A DNA stretch of 64,000 nucleotides from Vibrio marinisediminis (GTDB taxonomy: Bacteria; Pseudomonadota; Gammaproteobacteria; Enterobacterales; Vibrionaceae). The first letter of the stretch is position 1. Every line of letters starts with the position of its first letter. Below the pieces are notes generated by a model that was given only the letters and a program-made list of their open reading frames with translations, was not told the DNA's origin and made no database searches. Shown here in pieces: positions 9,881-18,529 of this stretch. The translations under genes and the position numbers were made by a program. The stretch is from the NCBI RefSeq assembly GCF_014050145.1, contig NZ_JACFYF010000007.1:62001-126000 (forward strand), read 5' to 3'.

Positions 9881-10771
9881 ATGGATAAGATCACATTTAT
9901 CGGGCTCGGCAATATGGGCGCTCCGATGGCAAAAAATCTACTAAAAGCACAACTCAATGTAGAAGTGTTTGATTTAAATCCGAGCGCGGTACAAGAGCTA
10001 ACAGAGTTAGGTGCAACGAGTGCGGATTCGTTACCACAAGCCGTACAGGGTGCGAATGTCGTTATTACTATGTTGCCAGCAAGCCAACATGTGCAAAGTG
10101 TTTACCTTGGAGAAGGTGGCATTCTCGACAGTGTTGAATCAGGTACGCTGCTAATCGACTGCTCAACCATCGATGCGGAAACCGCGCGTGATGTTTCAGC
10201 CAAATCACACCAGCGTGGTTATGGCTTTGTCGATGCGCCTGTTTCTGGTGGTGTTGCCGGCGCAGGTGCAGGAACGCTCACCTTCATTGTCGGCGGAAGC
10301 AAAGATGATTTCGAGCAAGCGAAAGCGATACTCGATCATATGGGCAAAAACATCTTCCATGCCGGAGAGGCTGGCGCAGGGCAAGTCGCTAAAATCTGCA
10401 ATAACATGATGCTGGGTATTTTAATGAGTGGCACCTGTGAAGCGCTTAATCTAGGCGTAGAAAATGGGTTAGACCCTAAAGTGCTGTCCGATATTATGTT
10501 GCAAAGTTCAGGTCGAAACTGGGCATTGGAATTGTATAACCCTTGCCCAGGCGTGATGGAGAATGTGCCTTCAAGTAATGGTTACCAAGGCGGCTTTATG
10601 AGCCAGTTGATGGCAAAAGATCTTGGTTTGGCGATGGAAGCAGCAGTGGCGAGCCAATCGCCAACGCCAATGGGAAGTTTGGCGCGCAATCTGTTTAATT
10701 TCCATAACAGTCAAGGTAATGGACAAAAGGACTTTTCTAGCTTGTATGAGTTCTACCAGAAAGAAAAGTAA
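9881..10771 (+). CDS. mmsB: 3-hydroxyisobutyrate dehydrogenase
   Basis: 296-residue NAD-dependent beta-hydroxyacid dehydrogenase oxidising 3-hydroxyisobutyrate to methylmalonate semialdehyde, the MmsA substrate. The Rossmann motif FIGLGNMGAPMAKNLL is at the N-terminus. The substrate loop DAPVSGGVAGAGAGTLTFIV and the catalytic-Lys helix GAGQVAKICNNMMLG are present. The frame is open upstream into the hydrolase gene, but the ATG at 9881 has AAGGA 10 nt before it and fits the family start. It lies 13 bp after the hydrolase gene. Confidence 0.94.
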   Translation: MDKITFIGLGNMGAPMAKNLLKAQLNVEVFDLNPSAVQELTELGATSADSLPQAVQGANVVITMLPASQHVQSVYLGEGGILDSVESGTLLIDCSTIDAETARDVSAKSHQRGYGFVDAPVSGGVAGAGAGTLTFIVGGSKDDFEQAKAILDHMGKNIFHAGEAGAGQVAKICNNMMLGILMSGTCEALNLGVENGLDPKVLSDIMLQSSGRNWALELYNPCPGVMENVPSSNGYQGGFMSQLMAKDLGLAMEAAVASQSPTPMGSLARNLFNFHNSQGNGQKDFSSLYEFYQKEK

Positions 10772-10786
10772 GCATAAGGAGAGTGT

Positions 10787-11545
10787 ATGCAATTGGCAGA
10801 GAAAGTCATCGCGATTACCGGAGCGGGTCAAGGACTAGGCAAGCAAATGGCGTTGTCTTTGGCGCAAAGTGGGGTGAACTTAGCCTTGGTCGATCTAGGA
10901 AAAGACCAGTTAGATGAAACTCGTTTAGAGTGTGAAGCTTTAGGTGTAATCGCCCGCTGTTATGTGGCAAACGTGACTGACGAGCAACAGGTGATTGAAG
11001 CGTTTGGGCAAATTGAAACGGATTTTAATCAGCTAAATGGCGTGGTGAATAATGCCGGCATTATGCGTGATGGGATGTTTGTTAAAGTCCGAGATGGACA
11101 AGTTAAAACCATGTCGCTTGAACAGTTTCAGTCAGTGTTAGATGTGAACGTGACTGGCACGTTTTTATGCGGTCGCGAAGCGGCTAAAGTGATGCTTAAT
11201 ACCGACAGCAAAGGCGTGCTGATTAATATTTCAAGCGTGGCAAGAGCGGGCAATATGGGGCAAACCAACTATTCTGCTTCGAAAGCGGCGGTCGCCACTA
11301 TGGCAACGGTATGGGCTAAAGAGTTGGGTCGTTACGGTATTCGCTCGGTAGCGATTGCTCCAGGGGTGATCAAAACCGCGATGACGGACCAAATAAAGCC
11401 AGAAGCGATGGAACGCTTGATTGGAATGATACCCGTAGGGCGGTTAGGACAAGCGGAAGAGATCGCCTCTACCATCAAGTATGTTCTCGCCAATGATTTC
11501 ATCTCGGGAAGAGTGTTAGAAATCGATGGTGGTATGAGGATGTAA
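10787..11545 (+). CDS. SDR-family 3-hydroxyacyl-CoA dehydrogenase-like
   Basis: 252-residue classical short-chain dehydrogenase. TGAGQGLGKQMA is the cofactor loop, NNAG is at the expected place, and the catalytic triad is Ser in INISSVARAG with Tyr-Lys in YSASKAA. An acidic residue after beta-2 (LVDLGKDQ) suggests NAD preference. As last gene of the valine/isoleucine operon it is a candidate 2-methyl-3-hydroxybutyryl-CoA dehydrogenase. The family also includes FabG-type reductases, so substrate is not settled. AAGGAG ribosome site 5 nt upstream. Confidence 0.82.
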   Translation: MQLAEKVIAITGAGQGLGKQMALSLAQSGVNLALVDLGKDQLDETRLECEALGVIARCYVANVTDEQQVIEAFGQIETDFNQLNGVVNNAGIMRDGMFVKVRDGQVKTMSLEQFQSVLDVNVTGTFLCGREAAKVMLNTDSKGVLINISSVARAGNMGQTNYSASKAAVATMATVWAKELGRYGIRSVAIAPGVIKTAMTDQIKPEAMERLIGMIPVGRLGQAEEIASTIKYVLANDFISGRVLEIDGGMRM

Positions 11546-11565
11546 CGTGTACCGATTGAACGGTG

Positions 11566-11597
11566 ATCTGTCAGTTGCTTGTTTTGAACTGACAGAT
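11566..11597. terminator. Bidirectional hairpin between convergent genes
   Basis: ATCTGTCAGTT and AACTGACAGAT are perfect 11-bp arms around a 10-nt loop, midway between the convergent SDR and HMG-CoA reductase genes. There is no strong T tract on either strand, so efficiency is uncertain, but the position fits a shared terminator. Confidence 0.6.
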
Positions 11598-11635
11598 TAC
11601 GGCTAACTGTGAATGTCTTTTCGTTCTTAAAATCG

Positions 11636-12898
11636 TTATTTACGCGCCAATTTATGGTGTGCTCGTGAAAAATGGCCTGCGCAAAACGCGCCAACAATTG
11701 ATATTTCTCCTGCTAGACACAGTGCCGCTGCCACTTCTGCTAGTGCTTTTGCTTTACCGTTGCCATGTAATCCCAAAATATCCAGACAGGCTTTTTGAGT
11801 GGGTAGACCAGTACCACCACCAACAGTGCCGACCATAATATTGGGTAAGGTGACTGAGGCATAAAGATCACCGTTTGGCGTGACATCCATGCGGGTAATA
11901 CCAATTGCTGACTCGGCAACACAGGCGGCATCTTGCCCGCAAGCTATATAAAGAGCGGTCAACGCATTGGCGTAGTGGGCATTAATACCAATCGAACCAC
12001 TGAGTAATCCCCCCACCGTATTCATCTTACCGAATTTGACCATTGCTGCTGGCGTGGTATTTAGATGTTGCTCTACCAACTCAGCAGGAATCGTCACATC
12101 AGCTGAGACTTTCTTGCCTCGTACCGAGCGTAATGTATAAGCGTTAGCTTTTTTGTCTCCCGATAAATTGCCGTCAAGAAAGGCATCTACTGGCGCGATT
12201 GGACTGTGCTCTAGAATATAAACAAACACATTCTGAGTCGCGATGGTGACCATATTCTGTCCAGAAGCATCACCTGTGAGATATTCAAACACCAAGTAAA
12301 CATGGTTGCCTTCAATGTTTACATTGATGTCCTTTAATTTGCCATGGTTGGTGGTGGACTCCGCGACCGTGCGGAACATGTCATATTGCGTAACAACCCA
12401 GCTAACAAACTGAGCCGACTCTGACAGAGATTGAAATGCAAACACTGGCGTACGGCTAACACCTTCATTGATCAGCAAAGTACTGACACCACCAGATGCG
12501 GTGATCAACTTAGCGCCACGGTTATATGAGGCAACTAATGCCGCTTCAGTCGTTGCCAGTGGTACAAGGAAGTCGTCATTAGCGAATAAGCCGTTAACAC
12601 GAAGAGGACCAGCAAGACCAACCGGCACATTTACCGTGCCAATAAAGTGCTCGATATTGTTTGAATACGCTTGGTGATGCTGTTGGGTAAATGAGTCCAA
12701 TAGCAGTTCTTTCTCTGTCATAGACTCTAAAACTTGCCAACGACGTTGTAGATGCTTATCTGATAGACCGGCACTGAGGCAGATCTTTTTATTGGGCTTG
12801 TTGTATTTGGGTTCGAGTGCAGATTGTAGTTTCTCACCGCTTTCTACATCAGAGAAAGGCGAGCTATTCCTTGCACGGTTTAGGTTCAGTTTCGGCAT
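11636..12898 (-). CDS. hmgA: Hydroxymethylglutaryl-CoA reductase, class I
   Basis: 420-residue HMG-CoA reductase. Class I character is shown by VGTVGGGTGLPTQKACLDIL, GDASGQNM, the Lys in RGKKVSADV and the C-terminal catalytic-His region GHFSRAHHKLA. There is no membrane domain. Class I enzymes are typical of eukaryotes and archaea and make mevalonate with NADPH. Their presence in vibrios has been described in the literature as lateral acquisition. No other mevalonate-pathway gene lies nearby, so whether it serves biosynthesis or HMG-CoA disposal beside leucine catabolism (which yields HMG-CoA) cannot be read here. The ribosome site is weak. Confidence 0.92.
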   Translation of the reverse strand: MPKLNLNRARNSSPFSDVESGEKLQSALEPKYNKPNKKICLSAGLSDKHLQRRWQVLESMTEKELLLDSFTQQHHQAYSNNIEHFIGTVNVPVGLAGPLRVNGLFANDDFLVPLATTEAALVASYNRGAKLITASGGVSTLLINEGVSRTPVFAFQSLSESAQFVSWVVTQYDMFRTVAESTTNHGKLKDINVNIEGNHVYLVFEYLTGDASGQNMVTIATQNVFVYILEHSPIAPVDAFLDGNLSGDKKANAYTLRSVRGKKVSADVTIPAELVEQHLNTTPAAMVKFGKMNTVGGLLSGSIGINAHYANALTALYIACGQDAACVAESAIGITRMDVTPNGDLYASVTLPNIMVGTVGGGTGLPTQKACLDILGLHGNGKAKALAEVAAALCLAGEISIVGAFCAGHFSRAHHKLARK

Positions 12899-13275
12899 AC
12901 AAGTTGATTCTTTATTGGTTCAGCATGAAATATTAGTGATACCGAGTTTGATTACGATGCAATGCGTGGTTTTTGCAATAACAGTATTTTTTACAACCAA
13001 GGATCTTTGTTTGTCATTTTTGATTTTGGGGCATTTTATCGAACTTAAGTAGGTTAAGTGGTTGGAGCAGGGAGGGGGCGTATTTATGTTTGATTAATAG
13101 TAAATGTGAAGGTTGGAAATGTAGTTACATATCAATTTGTTAGCGAATAAATGGTATATTGATTAACCGACTAAAAAACTGTTACAAATCATTTGATGTT
13201 AGATGTGTAGCATAATGCCACGAACCCCCAATTATCTTCACTAAAGCGACTCATCAAAATGGAAACAAGCATCGA
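12899..13275. other. Noncoding region upstream of hmgA
   Basis: About 380 bp holding the hmgA promoter side. It is AT-rich with no convincing gene. A short hydrophobic open frame on the plus strand (about 12957-13052) lacks a ribosome site. No RNA gene or repeat recognised. Confidence 0.5.
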
Positions 13276-13309
13276 AAAACGGTAGATACCCGAATACACA
13301 GGTATCTAC
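13276..13309 (-). terminator. Rho-independent terminator of osmC-family gene
   Basis: Read on the minus strand, GTAGATACC pairs perfectly with GGTATCTAC across a 10-nt loop, followed by CGTTTTT. It lies about 58 bp after the stop of the minus-strand OsmC gene. Confidence 0.7.
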
Positions 13310-13366
13310 ATGCAATAAAGTACACGCAATAAAACTGTTGTTGTGAACAAGAGTCAAACTATGCGT

Positions 13367-13963
13367 TTACTCGCCAGAGCGGCTAATTGCTTCTTTGCCA
13401 TTGTAAATAAGACGGGTTGACCAAGGGATTGGGTTTCTCAACGCATAGTGCGCCATACAGCCATTTTCCGCTTCGTTTAACAGGTCCTTGATGTTTTCTT
13501 CAGGCTCGGGGCTTTCAATAATAACGTGTGTTTCAACAACATCGCATCCGCCGTCCGTCATATAGCCATGATCGCGCATGTGACCGAGGTTGGTTCTAAA
13601 TACAATGCGTTGCTCTAGCTTTAGCGAATCGACTTGAATTTTACGCGCAGTAAGAATGTCGGTTAAATGTGTCATTAAACAAAAGCCGATACCCGCGGCG
13701 AAGAACGCCAGTGGTGGTGGCGCCGTATCATTACCGACTGGTGGCTGTTCATCACAAAAAAGTCTTACAGGGCTAAAACCAGGAATATTAACGGAAACAA
13801 CGCCGGTTTTCTTTTGCATATCACCTGCTTCAGCACTTAGATTCACTTCAAAGCGATACGGTTCAGGGTGACGTGCTTTAGCAAAAGTTGATGGTTGATA
13901 TTGGGTTGTCTGTGGTTGTTCCGCACTCAGTTCACCCACATGATAAAACTTTTTGTCTGACAT
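13367..13963 (-). CDS. OsmC family protein
   Basis: 198-residue OsmC/Ohr-superfamily protein. The two family cysteines are visible in GIGFCLMTHLTDIL and ENGCMAHYALRN, the pair that reduces organic hydroperoxides in Ohr/OsmC. The N-terminal 40 residues are an extension beyond the compact Ohr length (about 140). Substrate unknown. AAGGA lies 8 nt before the ATG. It diverges from the Lrp-family regulator at 14102, which may control it. A terminator follows. Confidence 0.8.
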   Translation of the reverse strand: MSDKKFYHVGELSAEQPQTTQYQPSTFAKARHPEPYRFEVNLSAEAGDMQKKTGVVSVNIPGFSPVRLFCDEQPPVGNDTAPPPLAFFAAGIGFCLMTHLTDILTARKIQVDSLKLEQRIVFRTNLGHMRDHGYMTDGGCDVVETHVIIESPEPEENIKDLLNEAENGCMAHYALRNPIPWSTRLIYNGKEAISRSGE

Positions 13964-14101
13964 AGAATTTTCCTTGTTTAATCAGTTCTTCGCTATAAAT
14001 TCTAATTCAAACTCTGTGAATTTAGTCGTCAAAGTCGTGCTCGAATGACGATATTTTGGTGTTATCATTCATTTTAATATTTATTTTTGAAGGGAATCGT
14101 C

Positions 14102-14578
14102 ATGCTAACTAAGCAGGACAAAAAACTACTTTCGCATCTTCAGGAAAATGGTCGTATTTCAATTGTTGAGCTTGCCAAAGCCACTGATATGTCGGAATCA
14201 ACGTGTTTACGACGTACCAAGCATCTTGAAGAAACTGGCGTAATCAAAAAATATGGTGCGTTACTTGATGCCGAAGAGGCGGGCTTTGGTGTCACCGCAT
14301 TTATTCAAGTGAGCATTGATCAAAGAAATGAAGCGGCTTTTGATGAGTTTAAGAATGCAGCGCGAGAGCATCCATTAATCTTAGAGTGCTACTCACTTTC
14401 TGGTCCTTATGACCATCTAATGAAAGTGGTGGCAAGAACCAATAAAGAATTGTCGCAGTTCATCTTAAAAACGTTGCGAAGCTTCCCTGAGGTGAGAGAA
14501 GCGCAAACTCTGTTTGTATTAGATGAAGTGAAGCATACCAGTGCCTTGCCGATTAACATGCCAGATTCAATTGAGTAG
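14102..14578 (+). CDS. Lrp/AsnC family transcriptional regulator
   Basis: 158-residue Lrp/AsnC protein: N-terminal HTH (QENGRISIVELAKATDMSES then TCLRRTKHLEETGVIKKYGA) and C-terminal RAM/ligand domain (VTAFIQVSID to about residue 145). The frame opens at an upstream TTG, but the ATG at 14102 has GAAGGGA 7 nt before it and gives the normal family start. It diverges from the OsmC gene with a 138-bp gap and lies upstream of ggt in the same direction. Targets are not evident. Confidence 0.88.
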   Translation: MLTKQDKKLLSHLQENGRISIVELAKATDMSESTCLRRTKHLEETGVIKKYGALLDAEEAGFGVTAFIQVSIDQRNEAAFDEFKNAAREHPLILECYSLSGPYDHLMKVVARTNKELSQFILKTLRSFPEVREAQTLFVLDEVKHTSALPINMPDSIE

Positions 14579-14777
14579 ATAAAACGAGATAGCAACCATT
14601 TTAGTGCGGAGTGTTCTGAGTAATGACTAAAAATTGAGTTGTGAAGCTGGTGGCTTTTTACAGCATAGACGCGCTGTACAAACATTTTTGAACCTATACT
14701 AACGGCTGGTGAAAGCCATTTTGGAATGCTCAATAACAATTCACCACGTTTACAACGCGCATAGAATAGGGATTTGT

Positions 14778-16520
14778 ATGTATAGCCAGCGATTAATTAG
14801 CTTAACTTTTTCTCTTGTCTCTACGCTGTCGTTAGCCGCCGATGTCGCCGATAGCATCGCACCAGAGTTGACCAGTAAGGTTACTGGCAAACAAAGCGTT
14901 GAGACAAATCAGTACATGGTTGCCGCAGCAAATCCGATTGCCGTCGAGGCAGGATATCAGGTGCTAAAAAGTGGTGGTTCAGCAGCGGATGCCTTAGTTG
15001 CGGTACAAACTGTTTTGGGCTTAGTTGAGCCGCAATCATCAGGGCTGGGCGGTGGCGCTTTCTTGGTTTATTACAACGCTGAGAACAGTTCTCTCACCAC
15101 TTACGATGGGCGAGAAACTGCGCCATTAGCAGCCCGACCTGAGTTATTTCAAGATCAAAATGGTCAGCCACTTAAGTTTTATGACGCGGTAGTCGGCGGG
15201 CGCTCGGTAGGCACGCCGGGTACCGTTAAGCTGCTTGCCAATATGCATGCAATGTATGGCAAGCAAGAGTGGGGCACTTTGCTTCAACCCGCGATTGTAT
15301 TGGCGAATGACGGCTTCACCGTTTCAGAGCGACTCGCATCTTCTATTGAGCGAGACAAAGCGCGGTTAAGCCGCTATCCCGACACCAAATCCTACTTTTT
15401 CACCCCTGATGGGCAACCACTACAGCAAGGCAACGTGCTAGTGAATAAGGCGTATGCGCAAACGTTAGAGCTGTTGGCGAAAGAGGGCGAGAAAGCATTC
15501 TACGCAGGTGATATTGCCAAGGATATTGTCGATAAAGTTCAAAGCATCAGTGATAACCCCGGCTATCTTCAATTGGAAGACTTTGCCACTTACAAAGTTA
15601 TTGAGCGTGAGCCTGTTTGTGCTGAGTATCGTCAATATGATGTGTGTGGTATGGGACCTCCGAGTTCAGGGGCACTAACAGTTGGTCAGATACTTGGCAT
15701 TGTTAGTCACTTCGATCTTCCGGCGATGGGGGAAGATGACCCAAATGCATGGCAAGTTATCGGCGATGCATCGCGCTTGGCATTTGCTGATCGTGGTCGC
15801 TATATCGCAGATACTGATTATGTCCCCATGCCTGAGGGATTATTGGATAAAGAATACCTTGCTGAACGCGCTGCTTTAATCAAGAAAGGAAAAGCGCTTG
15901 AAGAGGTTAAAGCTGGTCACCCTCCTTGGAACAACCGCATCGCCCTTGCTGATGATCAATCCATTGAACTTCCAAGCACAACACACATTGTAATCGTTGA
16001 TAAGCAAGGCAATATCATCTCGATGACCAGCACCATAGAAAATGGATTTGGTTCTAGGGTAATGAGCAATGGTTTTTTGCTTAACAATGAGCTGACGGAC
16101 TTCTCGTTTACTTCCCATAAAAATGGCTACCCCGTCGCCAACCGAGTTGAACCGGGAAAACGCCCGCGTTCTTCTATGGCACCCACGATAGTGCTTAAAG
16201 ACGATCAACCTTATATGGCGATTGGTTCTCCAGGTGGCTCGCGGATTATTGGCTATGTCGCTCAAACCTTAATTGCTCATTTTGATTGGGGAATGGATAT
16301 TCAGCAGGCGATTAATATGCCACGCATGGTGAACCGATTTGGTGGCTACGATTTAGAGCAAGGGACGAAAGCGCTGCGCTTTAAACCAGCTTTAGAAGAA
16401 ATGGGTTATAAAGTGGATGTCCGTGATCTGAACTCTGGTCTACATGGAGTGGTATTCACTGATGGAAAAATGATCGGTGGTGCAGACCCTCGAAGAGAAG
16501 GGATTGTTCTGGGAGATTGA
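14778..16520 (+). CDS. ggt: Gamma-glutamyltransferase
   Basis: 580-residue periplasmic gamma-glutamyltranspeptidase cleaving glutathione and other gamma-glutamyl compounds. A signal peptide covers residues 1-20 (MYSQRLISLTFSLVSTLSLA). It is made as a precursor that self-cleaves before T401 in LPSTTHIVIVD; T401 becomes the nucleophile. Large-subunit glutamate-binding residues are seen in TYDGRETAP, and the small-subunit motif GSPGGSRIIGYVAQ is intact. The frame is open 23 codons upstream, but the ATG at 14778 has AGGGA about 7 nt before it and starts the signal peptide. Confidence 0.94.
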   Translation: MYSQRLISLTFSLVSTLSLAADVADSIAPELTSKVTGKQSVETNQYMVAAANPIAVEAGYQVLKSGGSAADALVAVQTVLGLVEPQSSGLGGGAFLVYYNAENSSLTTYDGRETAPLAARPELFQDQNGQPLKFYDAVVGGRSVGTPGTVKLLANMHAMYGKQEWGTLLQPAIVLANDGFTVSERLASSIERDKARLSRYPDTKSYFFTPDGQPLQQGNVLVNKAYAQTLELLAKEGEKAFYAGDIAKDIVDKVQSISDNPGYLQLEDFATYKVIEREPVCAEYRQYDVCGMGPPSSGALTVGQILGIVSHFDLPAMGEDDPNAWQVIGDASRLAFADRGRYIADTDYVPMPEGLLDKEYLAERAALIKKGKALEEVKAGHPPWNNRIALADDQSIELPSTTHIVIVDKQGNIISMTSTIENGFGSRVMSNGFLLNNELTDFSFTSHKNGYPVANRVEPGKRPRSSMAPTIVLKDDQPYMAIGSPGGSRIIGYVAQTLIAHFDWGMDIQQAINMPRMVNRFGGYDLEQGTKALRFKPALEEMGYKVDVRDLNSGLHGVVFTDGKMIGGADPRREGIVLGD

Positions 16521-16618
16521 GAACTGAAATCGACTGTTGTCTTAGCCAATAGAAGGCTTAGAAAAGAACGAGATTAGTGTAAACTCGTGAATGCATTCCT
16601 TTAGAGCGAGGGCGTCGT

Positions 16619-17428
16619 TTGTACCCTGAAGAAAATCGAGTTAAAAAAGCCACGCGTGTGGAAAGTGTCATGAATTCAGCTCTATGGCACTTAGGTCAAA
16701 AAGATCTCACAGAAAGCGAGTTAATTTCAAAGCTGCGAGTCAAAACAGACAATGAAGATTGGGTTGCTGACACGCTAGAGAAGTTGCGTGGGTTTGGTTA
16801 CTTAAAACCAGACAATGAATTTGCTGAAAAATTCGCGGAACGTTCATTTTCTAGTGAGTATGGTAGTGGTTATATTGGCGAAAAGCTCAAAAAGAAAGGC
16901 TTGAATGATGCGGTGATCAAAGCGGCGATTACTAAGGTAAAAGACGAACTATGCATCGATGAGCAAGTGATTTTAAATAATCGCATCAATAGCTACTATC
17001 AAGAATTCAAAATGAGTAAAGAAAAGCTCACTGCAACGTTGCAAAAGAGAGGGTTTAGCTACGCTCAGGTCAATGAGGCGATAAAACAACATGCGTGTGG
17101 TCATCAACTGCAAACTAACCTTGAGATCAAAGCGGAAAAAGCCGATTTAGAAAAGGAAGTCTTGAAATATGCTCGCAAGGGCAAGGGGATGACCGTGATT
17201 CGCCAAGAGTTACGCCAACGAAAAATCGACATTACCGATCTTGATTCGCTAGTAGAAAAATTAATTAATTCAGAACAGATAGATTTTTACGCGACTTGCC
17301 TAGAGCAACTTGAAAAAAAATCCTACGACTTAAGCACCCATAAAGAGCGCAGCAAAGCGTATGCGATGTTAACTCGCAAAGGATTTTCGTCAGAAGAGAT
17401 TCAGTTTGCTATGAGTGAAATGGAGTAA
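16619..17428 (+). CDS. RecX-module protein (long, multi-repeat)
   Basis: 269 residues made of repeated RecX-type three-helix modules: ALWHLGQKDLTESELISKLR, EKFAERSFSSEYGSGYIGEK, EKLTATLQKRGFSYAQVNEA, a divergent module around 180-215, and YAMLTRKGFSSEEIQFAMSE at the end. Standard RecX, an inhibitor of RecA filaments, is about 150-165 residues, so this is nearly double. It is not next to recA. A TTG start at 16619 has GAGGG 6 nt upstream; an ATG at 16670 with weaker GGAAAG is the alternative. Function is inferred only from the fold. Confidence 0.75.
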   Translation: MYPEENRVKKATRVESVMNSALWHLGQKDLTESELISKLRVKTDNEDWVADTLEKLRGFGYLKPDNEFAEKFAERSFSSEYGSGYIGEKLKKKGLNDAVIKAAITKVKDELCIDEQVILNNRINSYYQEFKMSKEKLTATLQKRGFSYAQVNEAIKQHACGHQLQTNLEIKAEKADLEKEVLKYARKGKGMTVIRQELRQRKIDITDLDSLVEKLINSEQIDFYATCLEQLEKKSYDLSTHKERSKAYAMLTRKGFSSEEIQFAMSEME

Positions 17429-17548
17429 GCTTGCCATACTTGAATCGATTGAGCTTGAGTGATTACTAAAATAGTTAAAGGGCATTTAGATAAACGAATT
17501 CCTGATTGTAGGACTATCTTATTCATCAATTTCGCAAGGAGGGAGACA

Positions 17549-18466
17549 TCAATTTTGTGTTTCCCAAATAACCGGAACTTCAATCCTAAGCACGATTCCT
17601 CCTGTCAACGAATTATCCAGTTCGAGCACTTGTTCAACGCAAATGCCTTCCCAATATGGTTTAAGCCCCATTTTCTTGCCTTGTTTTTCCATCCCTTCTA
17701 ATGCGGATAAATAGCCCATGTCAGAGGCGATATAGCACTCACATACGAGGAACTCACCTGAGGGGACAATTTTTTGATCGACGGCTTTGTGATTAGGAGG
17801 GCACCATTTCCCAACCCAATGGCAGTCAATGTTCCAAGGTTGGTCGAGCATTTTAACCGGAGTCAGCATAGCAAGGTCACAGATCTTACTACCCAAAATG
17901 TCACATAGCGTGTCAAATCCTTCGTCCGGTATTTTTTCAAGGCGGATCGCCCTTTGTTCAAACTCTTCTACTCGGCAGGGTAGGTTCTCAGCAAGCTGGA
18001 TCTCCAGAGGAGCGTCCTCAGGTGTAACTCGGTGACCAAGTGGCTCGAGTACTTGTTTTAATTCAGGAACGCTTCCGGTTAGCCCAATTGCCTTAATTGC
18101 CTTGGCGGTTAAGTTGAGCTCGCGCTTCAGTGCTTTGGCAAGAGCTTGGGAAGAGGAGTAGCCGCATTCAAACGCGACATCGGTTACTTTAATACTAGGA
18201 GACTCCAGCAGCATGGATACGGCCCACTGAAGCTGGATTCTACTTAGGTAATTACCGGGCGTTTCGTGAAATACTCGGGTGAAGTGGCGATGGAAGTGGT
18301 AAGGGGAAATAGCACTCTGTGCAGCGATTTCCTGCCAAGCTAGTCCGGTTCTCTCTTCTGAATGCATTAGGTCCAGTGCTATTTCAAACCGCTTTCTTTG
18401 GTGCAGCGGTAAGTTTTTAAGCAATGTGTATTCAGGTACCAGAATGTATGGGGCTGTGTTAGTCAT
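17549..18466 (-). CDS. AraC-family regulator with GyrI-like effector domain
   Basis: 305-residue regulator. The AraC/XylS double HTH is N-terminal (about 28-120), with YHFHRHFTRVFHETPGNYLS and VTDVAFECGYSSSQALAKAL. The GyrI-like small-molecule domain follows (about 150-305), the Rob/SoxS-like layout of multidrug-responsive activators. It lies immediately downstream of the RND efflux operon on the same strand (63-bp gap), so it may sense and regulate efflux substrates. Ribosome site GGAAC, moderate. Confidence 0.85.
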   Translation of the reverse strand: MTNTAPYILVPEYTLLKNLPLHQRKRFEIALDLMHSEERTGLAWQEIAAQSAISPYHFHRHFTRVFHETPGNYLSRIQLQWAVSMLLESPSIKVTDVAFECGYSSSQALAKALKRELNLTAKAIKAIGLTGSVPELKQVLEPLGHRVTPEDAPLEIQLAENLPCRVEEFEQRAIRLEKIPDEGFDTLCDILGSKICDLAMLTPVKMLDQPWNIDCHWVGKWCPPNHKAVDQKIVPSGEFLVCECYIASDMGYLSALEGMEKQGKKMGLKPYWEGICVEQVLELDNSLTGGIVLRIEVPVIWETQN

Positions 18467-18529
18467 AGTGTTCCGTATCCATGAGCATTGTCGTCACTAT
18501 GCCCATGGGTAAGGGGGATTGCAATATCT

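Noticed and set aside
12957-13052. A short hydrophobic plus-strand frame upstream of hmgA, possibly a small membrane peptide
   Set aside because: No Shine-Dalgarno sequence and no neighbouring context; the composition follows local AT-richness.
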